Shown piece by piece: positions 1 to 8,335 of a DNA stretch of 30,690 nt. The stretch is taken from positions 1-30,690 of IMG/VR virus record IMGVR_UViG_3300025632_000051. One strand, written 5' to 3'. Position numbers and translations under genes: made by a program. The notes below the pieces were generated by a model that saw only the letters and a program-made list of their open reading frames with translations, had not been told where the DNA came from and did no database searches. This DNA is from a virus. How positions within the stretch are numbered: the first letter of the stretch is position 1; each line of letters opens with the position of its first letter.

Positions 1-2
1 CT

Positions 3-722
3 TTTGTTAGGCTATTGGCTTATGATGGGGCAAATGAATTTAGTTTGAATGTTGTTTCTCAAATAAACACATCTACTTGGACTAAAGTTTCTTTAACTTT
101 TACAGCGACAAACACTTCAGGTTCTGGGCAAGTTCAAATAGCAAGAGATTTACCTGATGGAGAGTCTTTGTATTTTTGGGGCGCACAATTAGAACAACAA
201 TCCTACGCAACTTCGTATATCCCAACATCGGGAACTACAGTTACACGTAACCAAGAAACTTGTATAAACGCAACACCAGAGATAAACAGCGAGGAAGGTG
301 TATTGTATGCAGAGATAGCTAAAAGACAAGAGGACAATGATAATTTTATTTTAATATCATTGAATAACGCAGCTAGCAATAGCGATGCTAATAGTGTCAC
401 AATAGGTTTTAGTAATGACACAGATTTTTACTCAAGGGTAAGAGCCAATGCAGTAAATGTAATGACAGATACAACTGTTGCGACTAATGCAAATCAATTT
501 TACAAAGTAGCGTTAAAGTACAAGAGTGGTAATATATCTGTTTTTATTGATGGGGTTAATGTTGTGAGTAATACTACAGCCTTTTCTTTTGGTGCTGTAT
601 TAGATAATTTATCTTTTGATTACAACGGTAATGGAACTTTACCTTTCTTCGGTAACACTAAAGACTTACAAGTTTACACAAAAGCATTATCAGATGCAGA
701 ACTAATAAAACTAACAACATGA
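3..722 (+). CDS. Tail fibre or receptor-binding protein, C-terminal part (lectin-like), 5' end outside window
   Basis: The reading frame is open from the first complete codon of the window, so this is the 3' part of a longer gene; the TTG at 15 is not a convincing start. The first ~80 residues end in a WGAQLEQ...YIPTSGTTVTR segment, which often precedes lectin-like domains in phage tail fibres. From about base 289 to the stop the chain reads as a LamG/concanavalin A-like beta sandwich: alternating strands, a central FIDGVNVVSN hairpin, and a closing DLQVYTKALSDAELIKLTT typical of these domains. The inferred role is binding glycans on the host surface at the tail tip. The stop overlaps the next start (ATGA). 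The fold is fairly secure; the exact structural role is inferred. Confidence 0.7.
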   Translation, partial: FVRLLAYDGANEFSLNVVSQINTSTWTKVSLTFTATNTSGSGQVQIARDLPDGESLYFWGAQLEQQSYATSYIPTSGTTVTRNQETCINATPEINSEEGVLYAEIAKRQEDNDNFILISLNNAASNSDANSVTIGFSNDTDFYSRVRANAVNVMTDTTVATNANQFYKVALKYKSGNISVFIDGVNVVSNTTAFSFGAVLDNLSFDYNGNGTLPFFGNTKDLQVYTKALSDAELIKLTT

Positions 723-1066
723 TGCAAATTTATAAGACTGTATTTGATACAGAACAACAAGGAAAAGATGTGCTAATATCTAAAGGGGTATGGCAAGAGG
801 TAACCGAAGAGGGTGTAACAACCATGCAGTTTACAAACGGAACAGCAGCAGTAGTAAACATTGGTAAGGTGGTTGAGATACCAGGGACTTACGATCCTGA
901 TGGTCACGAGATAACACCACCAGTTTATTACCCAGGGTGGGCGTATGATGTAATGTCTAGCGATCTACTTGATTTCGGAACATACGAAGTGTTCCCAGGG
1001 GATGTAGCGGCACATAGTTTTATGGGTTGGCCTAGAGGCGCAGAAGTACCACCTGTTGACCAGTAG
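719..1066 (+). CDS. Small protein downstream of tail fibre gene, unknown function
   Basis: A 115-residue protein whose ATG overlaps the stop of the fibre gene by four bases (ATGA), so the two are probably translationally coupled. A second Met codon follows at once (722) and could be the real start. The sequence has no membrane segment and looks like a small globular beta protein, with aromatic- and proline-rich patches (VYYPGWAYDVM, FGTYEVFPGD, SFMGWPR). Its place suggests a partner of the fibre, such as an assembly chaperone or a minor virion protein, but no family is recognised and this is inference from position only. Confidence 0.6.
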   Translation: MMQIYKTVFDTEQQGKDVLISKGVWQEVTEEGVTTMQFTNGTAAVVNIGKVVEIPGTYDPDGHEITPPVYYPGWAYDVMSSDLLDFGTYEVFPGDVAAHSFMGWPRGAEVPPVDQ

Positions 1067-1135
1067 ACTATTAAATAAGGTTATTTTCACGTAATAATGT
1101 AACTATAATAATAAATTATATAAAATCAAGTAAAA
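1067..1135 (+). other. AT-rich spacer between fibre genes and pre-terminase genes
   Basis: Sixty-nine bases without an ORF, made almost wholly of A and T. A TATAAT-like hexamer occurs in it, but no well-spaced upstream box and no Bacteroidetes-type TAnnTTTG element is present. No hairpin or T-run terminator is seen. It may hold a promoter for the genes that follow, which I cannot prove. Confidence 0.3.
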
Positions 1136-1438
1136 ATGGAAAAAGTAAAAGATTACACGGAGTTCGAAGAAGTTAACAATGACTCTACACCTAAGAAAAT
1201 AAGTGACGTGGAACTCAAGGAATTGCAAGAAGCAATGTATGATGTGAATCAAGCACAAATGCAAATCGGTGGAGTTGAAGCGCACAAAATAGATCTTGTA
1301 TCTAAATTCTCTATATTGCTAAAAGAATTAGAAAGTACTAAAAACATTCTGGAAAGTAAATATGGGTCTGTGAATATAGATATAAATACAGGTGAAATTC
1401 AAGATATAGAGAAAGATGAGACTAATACGAAAGATTAG
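1136..1438 (+). CDS. Small coiled-coil protein, unknown function
   Basis: A 100-residue acidic protein. Residues ~22-75 form a strongly predicted amphipathic helix or coiled coil with regular leucines (ELKELQEAMYDVNQAQMQIG, then LLKELESTKNILESKYG), followed by a short beta-like end, SVNIDINTGEI. Small helical proteins ending in a YG.v.I....G.i pattern are common in the virion regions of marine phages, always without assigned function. The start lies behind an A-rich leader (AAGTAAAA). Its 3' end overlaps the next gene by 23 bases. Likely a real gene in the pre-terminase operon; function unknown. Confidence 0.65.
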   Translation: MEKVKDYTEFEEVNNDSTPKKISDVELKELQEAMYDVNQAQMQIGGVEAHKIDLVSKFSILLKELESTKNILESKYGSVNIDINTGEIQDIEKDETNTKD

Positions 1439-1634
1439 TATTGGTCGGGACTATAAAAGTGATGCCATGCACTACTCTGTTGGACAGGAAGTGTATGGTG
1501 GTCATATTATAGAGAACATCATAGAGGAGGATAATAAGTTTTCGGTTTATATAAAAAAAGCTGACGAATTAATGCCTTGGAAAGACTTTTACAAAACAAT
1601 GTCTATTGCTGTTGAATATGATCTACAGTACTAA
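1416..1634 (+). CDS. Small conserved-looking phage protein, unknown function
   Basis: A 72-residue protein that starts inside the end of the preceding gene and whose stop shares one base with the next start (TAATG). The basic N terminus (MRLIRKISIGRDYK) is followed by a compact domain with VGQEVYGGHIIENII and a C-terminal WKDFYKTM segment. There is no membrane helix and no recognised catalytic motif. The tight packing on both sides argues that it is translated with its neighbours. I do not recognise a family; the function cannot be told from sequence. Confidence 0.6.
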   Translation: MRLIRKISIGRDYKSDAMHYSVGQEVYGGHIIENIIEEDNKFSVYIKKADELMPWKDFYKTMSIAVEYDLQY

Positions 1635-2272
1635 TGAAAGGGTATTTAGATTTTATTGTAAAACCAGTTGATGGTAGGTACAACAATAGAAAATTTGTTG
1701 ATGGTAAGGAATTGATATTAAATACGGAGTTAGAAAACCACAACTACGTTAGTAGGATAGCTGAGGTAGTGTACGAACCGTATAAGAATGAAACAGGTAT
1801 AAGCGTTGGTGATAAGGTTATAGTGCATCACAATGTATTTAGATGCTTCAGGGACATAAGAGGAGAGGAAAAGAATAGTAAGAGTTATTATGGTGATGGT
1901 ATGTATATTGTACAGTTAAACCAGATATATGCTTACGATAAAGTAGATGAGAGTTGTAACTGCCCTAGGTGGTTTGCTTGTGAAGGCTTTAATCTAGTTA
2001 AGCCAATAAAAGAAACTAAAATGTTTTCAAGTAATTTTGAAAAACCACTAGTTGGTATTTTAAAACTAAAAGATCCAAAATTAAATGGATTACATGAGGG
2101 AGACTTGATCGGATTTGGACCAAGCTCTGAATATGAGTTTATTATAGGTGCTCAAAGATTATATAGAGTACCAACCACTTCAATAACAATTAAATATGAA
2201 CGTACAGGAAACGAAGAAGAATATAATCCTAGCTGGACAGAAAGCGGTGGAGGAATTAATAAAAGTAGCTGA
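1634..2272 (+). CDS. Probable GroES-like (co-chaperonin-type) beta-barrel protein, possibly two barrels
   Basis: A 212-residue protein. Residues 1-103 follow the GroES pattern: FIVKPVDGRY at the start, a flexible stretch at 20-36 in the place of the mobile loop, then VGDKVIVHHNVFR (58-70) and MYIVQLNQIYAYDK (90-103), which matches the GroES ending '..L.e.dIlAi.e'. The second half repeats the logic more loosely: KPLVGILK (137-144), EGDLIGFGPSSEYEF (155-169) and LYRVPTTSITIKYE. Phage co-chaperonins such as T4 gp31 adapt host GroEL for folding of the capsid protein, and the gene lies just before the head module. There is a cysteine cluster (CNC...C) near residues 108-116 between the halves. Its last 77 bases overlap the next gene. 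The fold is inferred from pattern only; another beta-barrel virion protein is possible. Confidence 0.5.
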   Translation: MKGYLDFIVKPVDGRYNNRKFVDGKELILNTELENHNYVSRIAEVVYEPYKNETGISVGDKVIVHHNVFRCFRDIRGEEKNSKSYYGDGMYIVQLNQIYAYDKVDESCNCPRWFACEGFNLVKPIKETKMFSSNFEKPLVGILKLKDPKLNGLHEGDLIGFGPSSEYEFIIGAQRLYRVPTTSITIKYERTGNEEEYNPSWTESGGGINKSS

Positions 2273-2477
2273 AGAAGCTATAGTTGATTCTGGGGACGAT
2301 CTAACAGCCGACAAACTAAAAAATGCAGCTGCTACTAAGAAGTTAGCTATATTTGATGCGTTTGAAATATTGAGTAGAATACAGGAGGAAGAGGATTTAT
2401 TAAATAACAAGCCAAAGGAGCAGGTTGAAGAAAAAAGCTTCACTGGTTTTGCAGAAAAAAGATCTAAGAATAAATGA
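2196..2477 (+). CDS. Small helical protein, candidate small terminase subunit
   Basis: A 93-residue, highly charged and almost wholly helical protein (KNIILAGQKAVEELIKVAEE, then KLAIFDAFEILSRIQEEEDLL) with a lysine-rich end. It directly precedes the large terminase gene, whose ATG overlaps its stop (ATGA). That is the usual place of the small terminase subunit, which recognises the packaging site. No helix-turn-helix is clear, so this is by position. The start at 2196 lies 77 bases inside the previous gene; no later Met codon exists in the frame, and the bases before it (AATTAAAT) match the A-rich leader used elsewhere in the window. Confidence 0.5.
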   Translation: MNVQETKKNIILAGQKAVEELIKVAEEAIVDSGDDLTADKLKNAAATKKLAIFDAFEILSRIQEEEDLLNNKPKEQVEEKSFTGFAEKRSKNK

Positions 2478-4684
2478 TCTACAAGCAAACCTTATACAGT
2501 ATCGTAACACCTGTTAGGCAAAATACCATATCCAGACTGAACAAGTCTAAGAAGTGGTCTTATGGCTATAACAAAGAACATGATATAGTTGTTATAAGTA
2601 AAACTGGTCAAATAGGTGAGATATACAGTATAAACAACTTGAATATAGCTCTACCAAAAGAACCTGCTAAAATAGATAGATCTACTAACAAGTGGAAGGC
2701 TGAAGAATATCCTAAAGAACTCAAGTCTGTTGAGAGTATATTCGAATGGAGAGATTATCCAGAAGACTTTCAAAATAAATGGGAACCATATATAGATGAA
2801 CAATTCAGAAGAAGAGACGAAGGCCATTGGTTTAATAATAAAAGCGTGGCTACTTACATTACTGGTACTCACTTTATGTACCTGCAGTGGTCCAAGATTG
2901 ATGTTGGGAAACCAGACTTTAGAGAAGCAAACAGATTATTCTTTATATTCTGGGAAGCTTGCAAAGCAGACAAAAGATGTTATGGAATGTCCTACCTCAA
3001 GAACAGACGATCTGGATTTTCTTTTATGGCTTCCGGCGAGACTGTTAACCAAGCAACAATATCTTCAGATGCTAGATTTGGAATACTGTCAAAATCTGGA
3101 TCCGATGCAAAGAAGATGTTTACGGACAAAGTTGTACCAATATCGGTTAACTATCCATTCTTCTTTAAACCAATACAAGACGGAATGGACCGTCCAAAGA
3201 CAGAACTCGCATACAGAATCCCAGCCTCTAGACTTACAAGAAAGTCAATACAATCAAAACAAGGAGCAGAGAAACTCGAAGGTCTCGACACAACGATTGA
3301 CTGGAAAAACACAGGTGATAACTCCTACGATGGAGAAAAACTAAAGCTATTAGTACACGATGAGAGTGGGAAATGGGAGAGACCTGATAACATATTAAAC
3401 AACTGGCGAGTTACTAAAACTTGTCTAAGATTAGGTAATAGAATTATAGGTAAGTGTATGATGGGTTCAACATCAAATGCTTTAGATAAAGGAGGTGCTA
3501 ATTTCAAGAAGTTATTCAACAGCTCAGATACATCTAATAGAAACAGAAATGGACAGACAGCATCTGGATTGTACTCTTTGTTTATACCTATGGAATGGAA
3601 TTACGAAGGCTTTATAGATGAATACGGTCACCCTGTTTTTGACACACCTACTGAAGAAGTTCTAGATACATATGGTGATGTTATAGAAATGGGTGTTATA
3701 GAGAACTGGAATAATGAAGCAGATGGTTTAAGAAATGATCAAGATGCTTTAAACGAATTCTACAGGCAATTCCCTAGAACAGAAGAGCACGCGTTTAGAG
3801 ATGAGACAAAAAACAGTTTGTTTAATTTAGTTAAGATATACGAACAAATTGATTACAATGAAGATCTAAAAAACAGTAACGTTATAACTACTGGTAGTTT
3901 TCAGTGGGAGAATGGTATAAAAGACTCTAGGGTTGTTTTTACACCAAACCCAAATGGGAGGTTTAAAGTTTCTTGGATACCAAATTCAAGCTTGCAAAAT
4001 AGTCAGACATTGAAGAATGGAGTTAAATTCCCAGGCAATGAACACATGGGTGCTTTCGGGTGTGATAGCTACGATATATCAGGTACAACTGACGGTAGAG
4101 GTTCTAAAGGAGCTTTACATGGTTTAACCAAGTTTAGTATGGAAGATGCTCCTCCTAACACTTTCTTTTTACAATACATAGCTAGACCACAGACAGCTGA
4201 GGTGTTTTTTGAAGATGTATTAATGGCCTGCGTATTTTATGGCATGCCAATACTTTGTGAGAATAATAAACCAAGGCTACTGTATCATTTTAAGAGAAGA
4301 GGTTATAGAGGCTATTCTATGAATAGACCTGATAAACTTTGGAATAAGTTGTCTATAACTGAGAAGGAACTAGGTGGAATGCCAAACTCCAGTGAAGACA
4401 TAAAGCAAGCTCACGCAGCTGCTATAGAGACTTATATAGATAAAAACGTTGGGTTAAAATCAGATGGACAATACGGTGACATGTACTTTACGGAAACACT
4501 AAATGATTGGGCAGGTTTTGATATAAATAAACGAACTAAGTTTGATGCAGCTATTAGCTCTGGTTTAGCTATAATGGCTTGTAACAGAAACTTATATAGA
4601 CCTAATCAAAATATACAAAGACCTAAATTAGATTTAAAAATAGCAAGATACACTAATGATGGTGCATTTTCTAAAATAATATAA
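2474..4684 (+). CDS. terL: Terminase large subunit (packaging ATPase and nuclease)
   Basis: A 736-residue DNA packaging motor protein. The ATPase part shows a degenerate P-loop, KNRRSGFS (176-183), a Walker B LKLLVHDES (290-298; acidic pair D296/E297), and a coupling motif MGSTSN (330-335). The C-terminal part is an RNase H-like nuclease: GCDSYDISGTTDGRG (529-543, first Asp about D531), FYGMPILCEN (588-597, second acid E597), and TKFDAAISSGLA (688-699, third acid D691). The P-loop lacks the usual GK[ST] lysine; an Arg or the Lys before it may substitute, as in other terminases with shifted P-loop residues. It cuts concatemeric DNA and pumps it through the portal encoded just downstream. Length is on the long side for the family. 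Confidence 0.93.
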   Translation: MIYKQTLYSIVTPVRQNTISRLNKSKKWSYGYNKEHDIVVISKTGQIGEIYSINNLNIALPKEPAKIDRSTNKWKAEEYPKELKSVESIFEWRDYPEDFQNKWEPYIDEQFRRRDEGHWFNNKSVATYITGTHFMYLQWSKIDVGKPDFREANRLFFIFWEACKADKRCYGMSYLKNRRSGFSFMASGETVNQATISSDARFGILSKSGSDAKKMFTDKVVPISVNYPFFFKPIQDGMDRPKTELAYRIPASRLTRKSIQSKQGAEKLEGLDTTIDWKNTGDNSYDGEKLKLLVHDESGKWERPDNILNNWRVTKTCLRLGNRIIGKCMMGSTSNALDKGGANFKKLFNSSDTSNRNRNGQTASGLYSLFIPMEWNYEGFIDEYGHPVFDTPTEEVLDTYGDVIEMGVIENWNNEADGLRNDQDALNEFYRQFPRTEEHAFRDETKNSLFNLVKIYEQIDYNEDLKNSNVITTGSFQWENGIKDSRVVFTPNPNGRFKVSWIPNSSLQNSQTLKNGVKFPGNEHMGAFGCDSYDISGTTDGRGSKGALHGLTKFSMEDAPPNTFFLQYIARPQTAEVFFEDVLMACVFYGMPILCENNKPRLLYHFKRRGYRGYSMNRPDKLWNKLSITEKELGGMPNSSEDIKQAHAAAIETYIDKNVGLKSDGQYGDMYFTETLNDWAGFDINKRTKFDAAISSGLAIMACNRNLYRPNQNIQRPKLDLKIARYTNDGAFSKII

Positions 4685-4692
4685 CAATAAAT

Positions 4693-7125
4693 ATGGCTCA
4701 GTTACCAATAACAAGTTATTTTCCAAGCCAGATTGCTAGCGATCGTGAGAAAGCATCACTCAAATATGGTACCTTAATAGGTAGAGCTATAGAGAGTGAG
4801 TGGTTCACTTCTGGTAGTGGAGGAAGTGGTAGTAGATTTGAGAGTAATAGAAATACTTTCCATGGACTAAGATTGTACTCTAGAGGAGAGCAACCTGTTC
4901 AAAAATACAAAGACGAATTATCTATAAATGGTGATATGTCTTACTTAAACCTAGATTGGAAACCAGTACCTGTTATTCCTAAGTTTGTAGATATAGTAAC
5001 AAATGGTATATCAGATAGAGCATTTGATATAAAAGCTTACTCTCAAGATCCTTTTGGTGTAGATAAGCGTACTAAGTATATGGAATCTATACTGCGTGAT
5101 ATGCAGACTAGACAACTAACCGAGCAGGTTCAAGCTGACTTCGGTATTAGCTTATTTGAAAATGATCCAGAGACTTTACCTAAAAACAAAGAAGAGCTAG
5201 ATCTACACATGCAGTTGACTTATAAACAAAGTGTTGAGTTAGCTGAAGAACAAGCAATAAACGTTCTTTTAAATGGAAACAAATACGACTTAATAAAGAG
5301 AAGATGTAATTATGACTTGACAACTATAGGTATAGGTGCTATTAAAAATAGATTCTCTAAATCAGAAGGAGTTAAAGTTGAGTATGTTGATCCAGTTAAT
5401 GTAGTTTACTCTTATACAGAGTCACCTTATTTTGATGACTTATATTATGTTGGAGAGGTTAAGAGTGTACATTTAAACGAATTGAAGAAACAATTCCCAG
5501 GTTTAACAGATGAAGATCTTAATAAAATAGCGGGGCAGTCATATAGTAATAATAGTTCATATGATAGGAATCTACAAGATTATAGTGAAGACGATAGTAA
5601 TACCGTACAGGTTTTATACTACAACTATAAAACATACACTAATGAGGTTTACAAAGTAAAAGACACATCGACAGGAGCATCTAAGCTAATACCTAAAGAT
5701 GATGAGTTTAATCCACCACCAGAATTATATGAACAATATGGCATAGAAAAACTATCTAGATCGGTAGAGGTTTTATATGAAGGTGTTAAAATACTAGGTG
5801 GAATGACTTTAGAGTGGAAGCTAGCAGCTAACATGATAAGACCTAAAAGTGATTTTACTAAAGTAAAAATGAATTACAGTATAGTTGCACCCAGAATGTA
5901 CAAGGGTCGCATAGAATCAATTGTAAGCCGTATAACTGGCTTTGCTGATATGATACAACTAACTCATTTAAAACTGCAACAGGTGCTATCTAGAATGGTT
6001 CCTGACGGGGTTTATCTAGATGCAGATGGTTTGGCTGAGGTAGATTTAGGTAATGGTACAAACTACAACCCACAGGAGGCGTTAAATATGTTCTTCCAGA
6101 CAGGTTCCGTTATAGGTAGATCATTTACCCAAGAAGGTGATATGAATCCTGGTAAAGTTCCTATACAGGAAATAACAAGTGGTTCAGGTGGTAGTAAGTT
6201 ATCTGCTTTAATAAACACATATAATTACTACCTTCAAATGATACGTGATGTAACTGGCTTAAACGAAGCTAGAGACGGAAGTACTCCTGATGCTAGAGCT
6301 TTAGTTGGTGTTCAGAAAATAGCTGCTGCTAATTCAAACACAGCAACTAGACACATATTAGATGGTAGTCTGTTCTTAACATCTGATCTAGCAGAGAATC
6401 TATCTCTTAGGATATCTGATATATTAGAGTATTCTCCAACAAAAGAAGCTTTTATACAGAAAATAGGTAATCAGAATGTAGCTGTGTTAGAAGAGATGAA
6501 GGATTTATACTTACACGATTTCGCTATATTTATAGAGTTACAACCTGATGAAGAAGAAAAAGCTGTGTTAGAAAACAATATACAAGCAGCTATATCTTCT
6601 GGTTTAATAGATATTGACGATGCTATAGATCTTCGAGAGATAAGAAGTACTAGACTAGCTAATCAGTTATTAAAAATAAGAAGAAAAGCTAAGCAGGAGA
6701 GAGATATGCAGATGCAACAGCAGAACATACAAGCTCAAGCAGACGCTAACGCTCAAGCACAACAAGTAGCAGCTCAGGCAGAGGTTATGAAAAACCAAGC
6801 AATAACTGCTCAAAAAGCAGAGCTGTTACAGATTCAAGCTGCTATAGATAAAGAGAAAATGATGCAGGAAGTAGCTTCTAAAAAAGAATTAATGCACTTG
6901 GAATTCAAGATGAATTTAAAACTTAAAGAAGCGGAATCAAGTGGGAAAAGAGGTGAAGAAGTTCTTAGAGAGAATAGAAAAGACGATAGATCTAGAATGG
7001 AAGCAACTCAACAAGGAGAAATAAAATACCGAAGCCAAACAAATCAAGTACCAAAGAATTTTGAATCAGCGGGAAATGATGTAATAGGTGGTGGTTTTAA
7101 CTTAGATTCTACGGATCCTAGGTAA
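4693..7125 (+). CDS. Portal protein
   Basis: An 810-residue protein directly after the large terminase gene, where the portal is expected. The dodecameric portal forms the DNA channel at one capsid vertex. Features typical of large podovirus portals: an N-terminal region with WKPVPVIPKFVDIVTNGI (clip/wing entry), a long mixed body, a stem-like stretch with RDVTGLNEARDGSTPDARALVG, and from about residue 645 an Ala/Gln-rich long helix (QMQQQNIQAQADANAQAQ...) like the barrel or crown of P22-type portals. The start ATG follows AACAATAAAT, the A-rich leader seen at many starts here. The gene ends with five stop codons in a row in frame (7123-7137). Confidence 0.88.
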   Translation: MAQLPITSYFPSQIASDREKASLKYGTLIGRAIESEWFTSGSGGSGSRFESNRNTFHGLRLYSRGEQPVQKYKDELSINGDMSYLNLDWKPVPVIPKFVDIVTNGISDRAFDIKAYSQDPFGVDKRTKYMESILRDMQTRQLTEQVQADFGISLFENDPETLPKNKEELDLHMQLTYKQSVELAEEQAINVLLNGNKYDLIKRRCNYDLTTIGIGAIKNRFSKSEGVKVEYVDPVNVVYSYTESPYFDDLYYVGEVKSVHLNELKKQFPGLTDEDLNKIAGQSYSNNSSYDRNLQDYSEDDSNTVQVLYYNYKTYTNEVYKVKDTSTGASKLIPKDDEFNPPPELYEQYGIEKLSRSVEVLYEGVKILGGMTLEWKLAANMIRPKSDFTKVKMNYSIVAPRMYKGRIESIVSRITGFADMIQLTHLKLQQVLSRMVPDGVYLDADGLAEVDLGNGTNYNPQEALNMFFQTGSVIGRSFTQEGDMNPGKVPIQEITSGSGGSKLSALINTYNYYLQMIRDVTGLNEARDGSTPDARALVGVQKIAAANSNTATRHILDGSLFLTSDLAENLSLRISDILEYSPTKEAFIQKIGNQNVAVLEEMKDLYLHDFAIFIELQPDEEEKAVLENNIQAAISSGLIDIDDAIDLREIRSTRLANQLLKIRRKAKQERDMQMQQQNIQAQADANAQAQQVAAQAEVMKNQAITAQKAELLQIQAAIDKEKMMQEVASKKELMHLEFKMNLKLKEAESSGKRGEEVLRENRKDDRSRMEATQQGEIKYRSQTNQVPKNFESAGNDVIGGGFNLDSTDPR

Positions 7126-7157
7126 TAATAGTAATAACACTTATATAATATTTTATC

Positions 7158-8318
7158 ATGTCAGAACAAACACAAGAAGTACCTGAGGTAATCGATGAGG
7201 TTACAGCAGAGGTAGAGAGTAAGCCAATATCATTCGATGATGGCATAATAAAGGTTGACTTGTCAGAGCTAAATAAGCCAGAACAACAAGAACAGCCTGA
7301 GCAACAAGAACAGGAGGTTATTGAATCAGCTGTAGAAGAAGTTGTTGAACAAGTACCTGAAACAACTACTGTTGAAGAGGTTATTGACTCCGTTATAGAG
7401 GAGATAACAGAAGAAGAGGTTGTGGAACAGGTTCAAGACTTAGCAGAAGAAATTCAAGAAGCTGTAGAGCAAGAGCAAGTTACTGGGGTTGAATTACCAG
7501 AGAATATACAAAAAGTTGTTGATTTCATAAATGAAACTAACGGTACTTTAGAAGATTACGTTAAGTTAAATCAAAACTATGACGACTTAAACGAAGATCA
7601 ACTACTAATAGAGTACTATAATAGTACTAAACCACACTTAGATAGGGAGGATATAGATTTCTTAATGGAAGACAACTTCTCTTATGACGAAGACTTAGAT
7701 GAAGAGAGAGATATAAGACGTAAGAAGTTAGCTAGAAGAGAGGAATTAGCTAAAGCTAAGAGTCATTTAGATGGTTTAAAAAATAATTATTACGAAGAAA
7801 TAAAAGGTGGTAGTAAACTATTGCCTGAACAAAAAGAAGCGGTTGACTTTTTCAATCGCTATAAAAAGGAAAACGAAGAAGCTACTAAAATAGCTGAACA
7901 CAACGTGTCTACGTTTAAGAAAAAAACAGAAAATGTCTTTTCTAAGGAGTTCAAAGGTTTTGATTACTCCGTTGGTGATAAGAAATTTAGGTTTAAAGTA
8001 AACAACGCAGACGAAGTAAAGACAAACCAAAGCGATATCAATAATTTTGTCAAGAAGTTCTTGAATGAAAAAAATGAGATGTCAGATGCTAAAGGTTATC
8101 ATAAATCTTTATTTACTGCTATGAATCCTGATAAGATTGCACAGCACTTTTACGAACAAGGTAAAGCCGATGGCGTAAGAGACAGTATAATGAAGTCTAA
8201 AAATATTGATATGGATCCTAGAGGGACACATGAGAAAGTCAGTAATGAGGGTGGATTTAAAGTGCGAGCTGTAAAGGATTCTAAAACTTCTAAGTTTGGA
8301 ATTAGACGAAAAAAATAA
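7158..8318 (+). CDS. Acidic scaffold-like head assembly protein
   Basis: A 386-residue protein between portal and major capsid genes, the usual place for a scaffolding protein, which guides procapsid assembly and leaves before DNA fills the head. Residues 1-110 are extremely acidic and Gln/Val-rich with loose repeats (PEQQEQPEQQEQEV, EEVVEQV), likely disordered or coiled. Residues 180-300 are charged helices with few hydrophobics. The C terminus is basic (KFGIRRKK), like the basic C-terminal hook by which P22-type scaffolds bind coat protein. No protease motif is seen. Scaffold function follows from position and composition, not from a recognised domain. Confidence 0.7.
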   Translation: MSEQTQEVPEVIDEVTAEVESKPISFDDGIIKVDLSELNKPEQQEQPEQQEQEVIESAVEEVVEQVPETTTVEEVIDSVIEEITEEEVVEQVQDLAEEIQEAVEQEQVTGVELPENIQKVVDFINETNGTLEDYVKLNQNYDDLNEDQLLIEYYNSTKPHLDREDIDFLMEDNFSYDEDLDEERDIRRKKLARREELAKAKSHLDGLKNNYYEEIKGGSKLLPEQKEAVDFFNRYKKENEEATKIAEHNVSTFKKKTENVFSKEFKGFDYSVGDKKFRFKVNNADEVKTNQSDINNFVKKFLNEKNEMSDAKGYHKSLFTAMNPDKIAQHFYEQGKADGVRDSIMKSKNIDMDPRGTHEKVSNEGGFKVRAVKDSKTSKFGIRRKK

Positions 8319-8335
8319 CTTAAAATTTAAAAATT

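Noticed and set aside
2796-3344. 182-codon open frame overlapping the large terminase gene in another plus-strand frame
   Set aside because: The terminase frame carries clear Walker and nuclease motifs through this region. The second frame has no leader, no recognisable domain and an odd composition, so it is a by-product of base composition.
7278-7480. Gln/Glu/Val-rich repeats at the start of the scaffold-like gene as a variable tandem repeat
   Set aside because: The DNA repeats are imperfect and irregular (CAAGAACAG and GAAGAGGTT variants), so they reflect biased protein composition and not a clean tandem array.
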